From the NCBI GenBank assembly GCA_018401755.1, contig JAGYKJ010000005.1:372001-436000 (forward strand): a stretch of 64,000 nt of DNA. Direction: 5' to 3'. The stretch is from Litorivicinus sp. (GTDB lineage Bacteria; Pseudomonadota; Gammaproteobacteria; Pseudomonadales; Litorivicinaceae). Under the pieces are notes generated by a model, which searched no databases, had not been told where the DNA came from, and saw only the letters and a program-made list of their open reading frames with translations. Below, piece after piece: positions 55,190 to 61,503 of the stretch. Position numbers and translations under genes: made by a program. Positions within the stretch are counted from its first letter, which is position 1. Each line of letters opens with the position of its first letter.

Positions 55190-55230
55190 GGGCCTATAGC
55201 TCAGTTGGTTAGAGCAGGGGACTCATAATC
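55190..55230 (+). pseudogene. 5' half of a tRNA-Ile2(CAT) gene
   Basis: GGGCCTA acceptor strand, an intact D-arm and the anticodon loop CTCATAA are followed, after AATC, by unrelated sequence. The 3' half is missing. The 5' part is the standard gammaproteobacterial tRNA-Ile2. A hairpin (AAAATCA/TGATTTT, 55267-55289) lies downstream and a short direct repeat (CTGCTTCTACA, twice) near 55304. Confidence 0.85.
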
Positions 55231-55375
55231 TATCATGGCAAAGGTATTTGGAGAAAAATATTCAATAAAATCAATGACTTAGTGATTTTGCTCGGGCTAA
55301 AAACTGCTTCTACACTGCTTCTACACTTTTGTGAAACGGCTGGGCACTGAAAACCCGGGCATACAATGGTTCAAA

Positions 55376-55700
55376 GGGCCTCTAGCTCATGCTTGGTTAG
55401 AGCAGCGGACTTAACAGCAAACAGCCTAAAGCTTCGTGCCATGGTTGCTTGCAAATGGGTTGCACCAAGGCAAGTTCACTCTGCCTTTGTGTAGAACTAC
55501 TCAAATTCGGGGAAACCTCTGCAGCAATGCGTGGCAATCCCGAGCCAAGCCAAACAGCAGTGTTTGGAAGGTGTAGAGACTGTACGGGTAGGTCGTAACG
55601 ACAAGAGACAGTCCAGACCACAAACCGGAAACGGGCGGTGAAAACCGTAGTGGTATGCATAATCCGTTGGTGCGGGGTTCGACTCCCCGGGGGCCCACCA
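55376..55700 (+). tRNA. tRNA-Ile2(CAT) interrupted by a group I intron
   Basis: The exons are 55376-55411 and 55658-55700. Joined, they form a faultless cloverleaf: acceptor GGGCCTC/GGGGCCC, D-stem GCTC/GAGC, anticodon stem GCGGA/TCCGT, loop CTCATAA, T-stem CGGGG/CCCCG with TTCGACT, and encoded CCA. The break is between U33 and C34. The CAT anticodon with this body fits tRNA-Ile2, whose C34 is changed to lysidine by TilS to read AUA; elongator tRNA-Met is the alternative. A -10-like TACAAT (55362-55367) precedes it. Confidence 0.92.
55412..55657 (+). ncRNA. Group I self-splicing intron (IC3-like) in tRNA-Ile2
   Basis: 246 nt, no reading frame. Core helices are readable: P3 CTACTC (55497-55502) with GGGTAG (55586-55591); P4 TCGGG with CCCGA (55507-55511/55539-55543); a GCAA tetraloop hairpin (55521-55530); P6 CCAAACA/TGTTTGG (55550-55567); P7 ACTGT with ACAGT (55579-55583/55608-55612); P8 GTCG/CGAC (55592-55602). 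GAAA-capped hairpins are at 55625-55634 and 55636-55647. The 5' exon ends in U and the intron in G (55657), as required. Core strings closely resemble the Azoarcus tRNA-Ile intron. P1 was not resolved. Confidence 0.92.
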
Positions 55701-55710
55701 CTATTCAAGA

Positions 55711-55738
55711 TGGATCGCCAAACGCGGTCCATTTTTTT
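55711..55738 (+). terminator. Intrinsic terminator of the intron-bearing tRNA
   Basis: TGGATCGC and GCGGTCCA form an 8-bp stem (one G-T pair) with a 5-base loop, followed by seven T. It lies 10 bases after the CCA end. Confidence 0.88.
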
Positions 55739-55848
55739 ACCCGTTTTCAGTTGAGGTGCCGGAGATCAATCAGCCCAAGAAGGTTGGCAGGCTAGAGTTG
55801 GCCTTGTGTTTTAGATCCATATGGGTCTAAATGCTCGATATCTGATCA

Positions 55849-56038
55849 TCTGAAGCCACTGCACTGGGTGGGGTCCTCAAAGAAGGACCTCCTGGCCAAG
55901 CCCAGCGATGTCGTCGACGTCTCCGGCTTGGCCTTGCGTTTGGCGCAATCAGGCAAAAAGCATTGAAACCCCAAAGCAAGACACGGACTTAATTCGCGAA
56001 CGTTTGAAGGCAGCGCAAGCGCATGCCAAAGGAGCCTG
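55849..56038 (+). pseudogene. HigB-like (Gp49/RelE-fold) toxin remnant with internal deletion
   Basis: One frame reads KPLHWVGSSKKDLLAKPSDV to a stop after GKKH. A second frame, overlapping that stop, gives the family C-terminus ETPKQDTDLIRERLKAAQAH up to 56038. The roughly 40-residue centre of the toxin is missing, so it is not functional. The antitoxin gene follows directly. Confidence 0.75.
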
Positions 56039-56040
56039 AA

Positions 56041-56361
56041 ATGATCGAGATTGAAAAGGGATCCGCCAATATCTACGAAGACCTTGGTTTGCCCGATGCT
56101 GCCGAGATGCAGATCAAGGCGACCCTGGCAGCCAAAATTGGTGAAATCATCAAACACCGCCATCTGACTCAAACTCAGGCTGCTGAGATTCTGGGCATGC
56201 CCCAGCCCAAACTTTCGGGCATGTTGCGTGGTCGATTTCGGGGCATCAGCGAAACTAAGATGCTGGAGTGCATGAACCGACTGGGCCGGGATGTTCAAAT
56301 AGTGGTATGCAAGCCATCCCGTTCTCGCGCCACTGGGCACACCAGTGTCGTTTTTACTTGA
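56041..56361 (+). CDS. HigA-like XRE antitoxin
   Basis: A 106-residue protein with a helix-turn-helix (LTQTQAAEILGMPQPKLSGML, about residues 45-65) of the HTH_37 type that pairs with Gp49-like toxins. The ATG at 56041 has GGAG upstream. Its toxin is deleted, so this is an orphan antitoxin. A damaged second copy lies at 58182-58364. Confidence 0.8.
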   Translation: MIEIEKGSANIYEDLGLPDAAEMQIKATLAAKIGEIIKHRHLTQTQAAEILGMPQPKLSGMLRGRFRGISETKMLECMNRLGRDVQIVVCKPSRSRATGHTSVVFT

Positions 56362-56544
56362 TAGGTGGCGGACGCGAAGTCACTGCCAGCGCTGGGCCAG
56401 TTCGTTTTGGGAGATGCATCTTCCGTCCCATGGGGGTGTCCTTCCGCAGGTGTTGCCAGGCCTCTATGAAGGCGCTGTTCGGCGATAAAGCCAAGCGGAA
56501 AATGGCGGCTTGATATGGTGCAACGGTTGCACTAGCATTGGTAT

Positions 56545-56772
56545 ATGCCGGTCATCATCAAATTCTCGGCATCGCGTGTGGTGATGTACGCCGGTGACCA
56601 CTTGCTTGCCCACGTCCACGTTCAGTTGCGGGACGGGCGCGAGTGCACGGTCGAGCTTGACAGTTTGGCAATCGTCGGCCGAATTGCAGCGCGCGAGATC
56701 CGAGACGAGTTGTCGTGGATCGAATCCAACCGTGCGTGGCTGCACAAAGAATGGCGGAGGTTAAACCCATGA
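56545..56772 (+). CDS. DUF4160 protein
   Basis: A 75-residue protein: HLLAHVHVQLRDGRECTVEL and the helical tail with WIESNRAWLHKEW fit DUF4160, often found as the first gene of a two-gene toxin-antitoxin-like module with DUF2442. The stop overlaps the next ATG (ATGA). Confidence 0.8.
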   Translation: MPVIIKFSASRVVMYAGDHLLAHVHVQLRDGRECTVELDSLAIVGRIAAREIRDELSWIESNRAWLHKEWRRLNP

Positions 56773-57263
56773 GTGATTTTTTCCACCCCAAGCTGCAGGC
56801 TGTTGAGGCCTTGGCGCCTTATTGGCTACGCACGACCTGGAGCACGGGCGAGGTGCTAGATGTCGATGTCGAAGCGGTGTTGCGTGGCATCCCCGCCCTG
56901 GCCAACCTGCTCGATCCACAGGTCTTTGCCAAAGCGCACCTTTCTGAGTGGGGCCATGGCATTGAATGGTTTGATGCCGAGCTGGGTGCAGACAACGTCT
57001 ATGCCTGGGCCAAGGAACAAGCGGGTGAGGTGAGCCACCAGATGTTTGACACCTGGATGCATCGCAACGGGCTATCACTGAACACGGCTGCCGATGCCCT
57101 AGGCATCAGTCGTCGCATGGTGAGTTATTACCGCACGGCGCACAAAGCCATCCCGCGCGCAATCTGGTTGGCCTGTCTGGGTTGGGAAGTAACGCGGCCG
57201 AAGTCCAAGGCCCTGCCGCATGCCCTGCCAACAGCCAGGGAGTACGCCTTGGCGCATGCGTGA
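56769..57263 (+). CDS. DUF2442 protein with C-terminal helix-turn-helix
   Basis: A 164-residue protein. The N-terminal half (about residues 5-75) is DUF2442-like; a C-terminal segment (LSLNTAADALGISRRMVSYYR) is a clear helix-turn-helix. It is likely the DNA-binding partner of the DUF4160 protein and may autoregulate the pair. The start is the ATGA overlap at 56769. Confidence 0.8.
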   Translation: MSDFFHPKLQAVEALAPYWLRTTWSTGEVLDVDVEAVLRGIPALANLLDPQVFAKAHLSEWGHGIEWFDAELGADNVYAWAKEQAGEVSHQMFDTWMHRNGLSLNTAADALGISRRMVSYYRTAHKAIPRAIWLACLGWEVTRPKSKALPHALPTAREYALAHA

Positions 57264-57296
57264 AATGCGAATGACCAGCAAATTTCTGCAAGCGCT

Positions 57297-57527
57297 ATGA
57301 AAACCATTCGCACGAAGATTGACGTTCAAGGTCCCAACGTATCGCCAATCGGTCATATCGATGTCAAGCGTGTTGATGCAACCACTGAGGCTGACATAGC
57401 CAACCACCAGGATGGGGATGATGCCAGCGCGATGCTGGATTCAGCCAAGTTTGCACGTCGGGCAGGGGATGATGACCCCTTGGACCGCATGGCTGAACAT
57501 GCCGGAGAGCTGGGATTGGATTACTGA
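57297..57527 (+). pseudogene. Truncated XRE-type antitoxin fragment
   Basis: A 76-codon frame. The first ~52 residues (DVKRVDATTEADIANHQDGD, then AMLDSAKFARR) resemble the N-terminus of helix-turn-helix antitoxins in which the DNA-binding domain follows FARR. Here an unrelated acidic tail (AGDDDPLDRMAEHAGELGLDY) takes its place, so the DNA-binding domain is missing. It could be a chimera or a small novel protein. Confidence 0.4.
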
Positions 57528-57570
57528 TGGTCCGGCATGCCCTCTGCATAGCGCCGCTTGATGACGTTTT

Positions 57571-57852
57571 TCAAAGCCCCAGTTCGCTGTGAGAGTCCAG
57601 ACGCACCAACTACAGTCGAGCTTCATCGGGCAACCGATATATCCGCACCAAGTCTGGCTTGATATGGCAATCGCGGTGGTCTTTCCAGTCACCTGTAAGG
57701 CCATGATCACGGTGGTGCGGTTCCAGAGCTTGATCGTTGGCAAGGGCCACGACCACAGCAGTCAGATCAGTCGGCAATGTTAGGCGGTATTGCCCTTTGG
57801 ATTCACGATTGAAGTCCCGTTTGAACTGACCGGTACGTTCAATCGTCCGCAT
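57571..57852 (-). pseudogene. YafQ-like mRNA interferase toxin with premature stop
   Basis: The frame opens MRTIERTGQFKRDF and carries the family motif TGDWKDHRDCHIKPDL. A TAG at 57610-57612 stands where family members have CAG (Gln); reading through gives LVRLDSHSELGL and a TGA at 57571. The lost tail contains the catalytic histidine of the SHSE motif, so the 80-residue product is probably inactive. It overlaps dinJ by 14 bases. Confidence 0.8.
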
Positions 57853-58102
57853 TCAGATCAGCCATCAGATCTTGGATAGCGCCAAACGACTTCACACCGC
57901 CCTGGCGGGCTTCTTTCATCGCCGCAATAGTGGTGGCGTTGGGCACCAGGGGCTCGAAGGGCAGGGCTTTTTCACGGGCGATACGGGTTAGCATGATCCG
58001 AAAGGCGTCTGACACCGTCAGACCCATTGCGGCCAGGACGGCGCTCGCTTCCTCCTTGGTGTGCTGATCGATACGTGCACGGACAACAGCATTGGCTGGC
58101 AT
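57839..58102 (-). CDS. DinJ/RelB-like antitoxin
   Basis: An 86(+1)-residue antitoxin with an N-terminal ribbon-helix-helix (VVRARIDQHTKEEASAVLAAMGLTVSDAFR) and a toxin-binding C-terminus. I chose the ATG at 58102 (MPANAVVRA) with AGGAGAAA upstream. It pairs with the damaged yafQ downstream. Confidence 0.85.
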   Translation of the reverse strand: MPANAVVRARIDQHTKEEASAVLAAMGLTVSDAFRIMLTRIAREKALPFEPLVPNATTIAAMKEARQGGVKSFGAIQDLMADLNADD

Positions 58103-58124
58103 GACTTTCTCCTCGTATGATTGA

Positions 58125-58137
58125 GCTACATTGTAGC
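58125..58137. promoter_or_regulatory. Putative DinJ operator
   Basis: The odd palindrome GCTACA-T-TGTAGC lies 23 bases upstream of the dinJ start, where DinJ-type antitoxins bind to repress their operon. Confidence 0.45.
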
Positions 58138-58181
58138 CCAAATGGGCTTGTGCGTCAGAGTTGCGATCGCCGAAAAGAGAT

Positions 58182-58364
58182 AACCACGAGACGTTGGTTT
58201 GCCTAATACTGCCGAGATGCTAGTCAAGGGGGGACTGTGCTGGAGTGCATGAACCGGCTGGGTCAGGACGTTCAAAATGTGGTGTGCAAGCCATCCCGCT
58301 CTCGCGCCACTGGGCGCACCAGTGTCGTTTTTACCTGATGGGTGGCAGACGCGAAGTCAGTACC
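58182..58364 (+). pseudogene. Second, internally deleted copy of the higA antitoxin gene
   Basis: Bases 58182-58226 match the start of the 56041 gene (CGTTGGTTTGCC, GCTGCCGAGATGC-like) and 58227-58364 match its end and downstream flank (TGCTGGAGTGCATGAACC). About 150 bases holding the helix-turn-helix are missing. It forms a direct repeat with 56072-56386. 58365-58479 holds nothing I recognise. Confidence 0.75.
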
Positions 58365-58479
58365 CGATCGATAATTTGATTGTAAAAGACTGCAATCACC
58401 ATCAACGACCTTTAACTTTCGTTAACTCTCAATGAGGGTTGGTTCGAAACCAGTCGCCTCTGCACCACCATTTTTTGAT

Positions 58480-58884
58480 CTATACGATTTCCAAGAGCTC
58501 AAAGCCAGGGCCTCGCGCGGCTTTTTGGTCGAAGGTCAAAACGCTGTCACAGCCCGTATAGAGAGCACTTTGGGCAATCAGGGCATCGGGCAAGTCGAGG
58601 AGAGCGTCTGCCACAATGTCCAGCATCGATTGGACTGCCTCACGCTGCTCAAACTGCAGAACAGGCATGAGTAGAAGCTCGGAGATGGTCTCAATCAGAT
58701 CTGAGCGTTTAACTTGGTATGCCGATTCCAGTACCCAAATCGTCTCAAGTAATACAAGGAGCGGGACATAAAACATCGAACGCTCCTTCTCAGCGGTCGC
58801 AAATAGTTGCCGTACTTTTGCCGACTGCACACGGTCATCGTTTACCAAAAAACGCACCAGCACATTGGTATCAATTGCTTTCAT
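58480..58884 (-). CDS. VapC-like PIN-domain toxin
   Basis: A 134-residue ribonuclease toxin. The acidic PIN residues are in AIDTNVLVRFL (Asp), LETIWVLE (Glu), DLPDALIA and LTFDQKA. The ATG overlaps the antitoxin stop (ATGA). It appears intact. Confidence 0.9.
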   Translation of the reverse strand: MKAIDTNVLVRFLVNDDRVQSAKVRQLFATAEKERSMFYVPLLVLLETIWVLESAYQVKRSDLIETISELLLMPVLQFEQREAVQSMLDIVADALLDLPDALIAQSALYTGCDSVLTFDQKAARGPGFELLEIV

Positions 58885-59132
58885 GATGTGTGTTTGATCC
58901 GCTTTGCGATCGCAGCGTCCATCTCTTCCGGAGCAATGACCTTTTGACCGACCTTGCTCAGCCGGCCAAACACTTCATCCACACGACGCGTCAAGGGTTT
59001 CAGCATGACCTCGCCCTGCGCGGTGAGTCGAAAATCAACTTGGTCGCCACTGTGCAACATCAATTGATTTCGGATTTCCTTCGGAATGGTGATTTGGCCT
59101 TTGCTCGTGAGCGTAGCAACAGTCATCTTCAA
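58881..59132 (-). CDS. VapB-like AbrB-fold antitoxin
   Basis: An 83-residue protein with the swapped-hairpin motif LTSKGQITIPKEIRNQL and a toxin-binding tail. The start is ATG 59132 (MKMTV) or 59126. Likely autoregulated through the palindrome just upstream. Confidence 0.9.
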   Translation of the reverse strand: MKMTVATLTSKGQITIPKEIRNQLMLHSGDQVDFRLTAQGEVMLKPLTRRVDEVFGRLSKVGQKVIAPEEMDAAIAKRIKHTS

Positions 59133-59136
59133 AATT

Positions 59137-59173
59137 CCTTACATATTAACTTTCTCCTTACATTAATGTAAGG
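59137..59173. promoter_or_regulatory. VapBC operator candidate
   Basis: A perfect 18-bp palindrome (half CCTTACATT, 59156-59173) is preceded by a further half-site CCTTACAT at 59137-59144, 19 bases away, directly upstream of the antitoxin gene. 59174-59380 shows no gene. Confidence 0.65.
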
Positions 59174-59380
59174 ATTTTAGAGATTGCCGTCAAGGCTTTG
59201 TAAACGACAGAGATCTTAGCGGCGATTCGCCGTAGAAAAACTCCAAAGCATTCGATTCGAGCCGCGCCAAATACGCTCCCGGCTTTTGGGCTTCATAGCA
59301 TCCCTTCCTGCTCCAATTCAAAACAGCGTAAGCACACAAAGTGCTAGCACGTTATTTTGCACACCACAAAAACGTGCTTA

Positions 59381-59707
59381 TTAATTATTGAAAATCAATG
59401 GGGGATTGGTCGATCTTCGCTCGTCTCGCAGCGGTGGCCACTGCCGGGCGGTGTGCACAACATTCAGGATACGAACACGCGTTCCCATGATGTCATAAAT
59501 CACCATGTAGCTGCTGTGGATAACGAGCTCAAGGGTGTTGAGCACTTTTCCAGGCCGACCCATTTTTGGGTATCCCCTAAGCGCTCCTATCTTTTCTGCT
59601 ATTCGATCATCCAGTGCCAAAGCAGCAAAAGGATTATCAGCCTCGATGTAGTCGTAAATGTATTTGCGATCCTCAATGGCTTCTGGTGTCCATAGCACTT
59701 CCATCAT
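59381..59707 (-). CDS. ParE/RelE-family toxin
   Basis: A 107-108-residue protein: LWTPEAIEDRKYIYDYI, then GRPGKVLNTLELV and YMVIYDI, the RelE/ParE fold order. The ATG overlaps the antitoxin stop (ATGA). Its frame is open throughout; the C-terminal tail is a little longer than usual. Confidence 0.88.
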   Translation of the reverse strand: MMEVLWTPEAIEDRKYIYDYIEADNPFAALALDDRIAEKIGALRGYPKMGRPGKVLNTLELVIHSSYMVIYDIMGTRVRILNVVHTARQWPPLRDERRSTNPPLIFNN

Positions 59708-59991
59708 TCAGGGGGAGCCATACCTGTACGAGTCGCTGCACGACGGGCAGCAAAGCGGGCCTCAACGTCGGCAGCAGGAATCAGATTGCCCGCGTCAGCA
59801 GACGTCCTCGATTGCTCGACTTTTTTTGCCAACCACGCATCGTACTGCAGCGCCTCTTTCTGCTGCGCCACGTAACTCCGCATGAACTCGCGCAGCAGCT
59901 GTGCACCGGTACGATCATGGGATCTTGCGACATCAGCGAACTCCGCCTTTAGGCTTTCATCGACTCGAAACGTAAAAGTCGCCTCGTTCAT
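59704..59991 (-). CDS. Ribbon-helix-helix antitoxin paired with the ParE/RelE toxin
   Basis: A 95-residue protein: TFRVDESLKAEFADVARSHD is an RHH N-terminus, followed by a helical toxin-binding region. It lies upstream of the toxin with a 4-base overlap, the standard order. Confidence 0.85.
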   Translation of the reverse strand: MNEATFTFRVDESLKAEFADVARSHDRTGAQLLREFMRSYVAQQKEALQYDAWLAKKVEQSRTSADAGNLIPAADVEARFAARRAATRTGMAPPE

Positions 59992-60502
59992 GACATCATC
60001 CTCAATGTGTTACAAATTATGTGCATCGTAACACATGCCCAGTCTCGTCTCGTTAGGTTTAGGTCAAACATCTAGAGGGTGTTGCACTCGAATCATCGGT
60101 ATCAGAGATACCTTAGGCCACTCCAACCGCGGTGACGTGGGCCTCACGCGATGCCACCTGTAAGCTTTGAAATAGAGTGTCACCCAGTGATCAGACCGAC
60201 CGGTGATTAAGAGTAAGAAATAAGAGATTGCGGTCAATCTTGTGTATCCGCCTGCGATGCCACTCGCGAATGGCCGCGACTGCGATAGGGCGCATGGATC
60301 TTTTAGTCACGTTACGCGATCAGGATTGGCAAACCTTTCAGGTTCTCTCCCATTTATGGGAGACTCTCCTCTGCGTGTTTAAATGATCACCAAAGCCCTC
60401 GTTGAACGCGTGAGGGACCCACTTTCCGACAGGACTCAGCGGGCGGTCACGGTTTGCGGTCGCGAAAGATCTTGCCGCATCACGATGAGACCAAATTTTG
60501 AA
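59992..60502. other. Gene-poor stretch before the IS fragment
   Basis: I find no convincing gene here. It contains a perfect 8-bp hairpin (TCTCCCAT/ATGGGAGA, 60346-60363). Short open frames in it have no recognisable motif. Confidence 0.6.
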
Positions 60503-60612
60503 ATGCAAAGGTCGAAATACACGGCCGAATTCAAGGCGGAGGCTGTTAAGCAGGTGGTGGACAAAGGCCACAAGGTCATAGATGTTGCCTCCCGTCTTGG
60601 ATTGGGGGAAGG
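60503..60612 (+). mobile_element. IS3-family transposase OrfA fragment
   Basis: MQRSKYTAEFKAEAVKQVV followed by DKGHKVIDVASRLGL is the start of an IS3-type OrfA helix-turn-helix. The frame then runs into unrelated GC-rich sequence, so only about 36 codons remain. No OrfB or inverted repeats were found. It marks the junction with the GC-rich TRAP cluster. Confidence 0.75.
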
Positions 60613-60756
60613 GGCGTCATGGCGCGGGCCGGCATCGGCGTGCTGTCTTCTTATCTACCCGAGCGGCTCTCTCCGCGCCCGACCCGGGCCCAGCAACCTA
60701 TTTATCAAGAAGTCTATGTTGGAGATTTCGGCGGTTGCAAGGCCCGGGCGGCATGT

Positions 60757-61479
60757 CTAAAGCGAGAACAGTCGCCCCCAGCCCTGGATGCAGGAGCCAT
60801 CTGCCCCCATGAGCTTCAGCCCCTTCCAAACGACTGCGGAGGTCGAATCGATTAGCGGGATGCCGAGCTCGGCTTCGACCTGCGTTGCGAGCCGAGCGCC
60901 ACGCATGTTGGTGCACATGATGACGATGGCATCCGGTCTGGCGGCCGCCATCTGGCGGCACATCGCAAGGATCTGTTCTTCGGTGATCTCCGAGAAGGCA
61001 TGGTTGTCGCTGAGGCCGCTGTGGGTCTCGGCCACGACCTCGTATCCCTGCTGCGCATAGTTGTCCAGGATCCTGCGCTGCACGTCGTCAGTGTAGGGCG
61101 AGACGAGGGCGAAGCGGCGCGACGGCATTAAGCCAATCAGTTCGTTGATTGCCAGCACCGAGGTGCAGGCCCGGGCCCCTGTAGCGCGCTCGATCTCAGC
61201 GCACAGCTCCTCGTCGTGGTCGAAGCCGAGCCAGCTCGCCGCTGTCCCGCTCCAGCCGATCACGCAGACTTTCGCGTCGGCAAGCAGACGCGCCGCTGCC
61301 ACCATCGGCGCTGTGTTGAACTGCGCGAGTGCCCCTCTCGACAGCGCGATCTGCGTGACCGTGAAGCGAGAGAAATGCGCCGAGGCCCCGGGCACCTGCG
61401 CCAGCATCGCCGAGGTCAGCGGCTCCAGCACCGTGTTGGACGACGGCGTGACGATACCGAAAAGATGAGGAGAAGTCAT
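60757..61479 (-). CDS. Asp/Glu racemase superfamily enzyme (maleate isomerase / arylmalonate decarboxylase-like)
   Basis: A 240-residue protein. GIVTPSSNTVLEP at the N-terminus is typical of maleate cis-trans isomerase relatives. Only one catalytic cysteine is evident, Cys188 in MCTNMRGA; the first-cysteine position reads GWSGT, a glycine as in arylmalonate decarboxylase. The substrate is probably a dicarboxylate or hydantoin-related acid. It follows the amidohydrolase by 24 bases. Confidence 0.8.
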   Translation of the reverse strand: MTSPHLFGIVTPSSNTVLEPLTSAMLAQVPGASAHFSRFTVTQIALSRGALAQFNTAPMVAAARLLADAKVCVIGWSGTAASWLGFDHDEELCAEIERATGARACTSVLAINELIGLMPSRRFALVSPYTDDVQRRILDNYAQQGYEVVAETHSGLSDNHAFSEITEEQILAMCRQMAAARPDAIVIMCTNMRGARLATQVEAELGIPLIDSTSAVVWKGLKLMGADGSCIQGWGRLFSL

Positions 61480-61503
61480 GGCACGATCACCTGTCCGAGG
61501 TAT

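Noticed and set aside
55397-55732. A 111-codon minus-strand open frame over the intron.
   Set aside because: It lies across the group I intron and tRNA exons and has no protein-family features; the RNA structure explains the sequence.
55846-56340. A 164-codon minus-strand frame opposite the higBA remnant.
   Set aside because: It mirrors the HigB/HigA codons and has no recognisable motif.
51840-60060. Integron attC sites around the toxin-antitoxin genes (GTTAGGC-like cores at about 51850, 57779 and 60050).
   Set aside because: No paired RYYYAAC site or attC-length inverted repeat was found, the cores are irregularly placed, one is inside yafQ, and there is no integrase.
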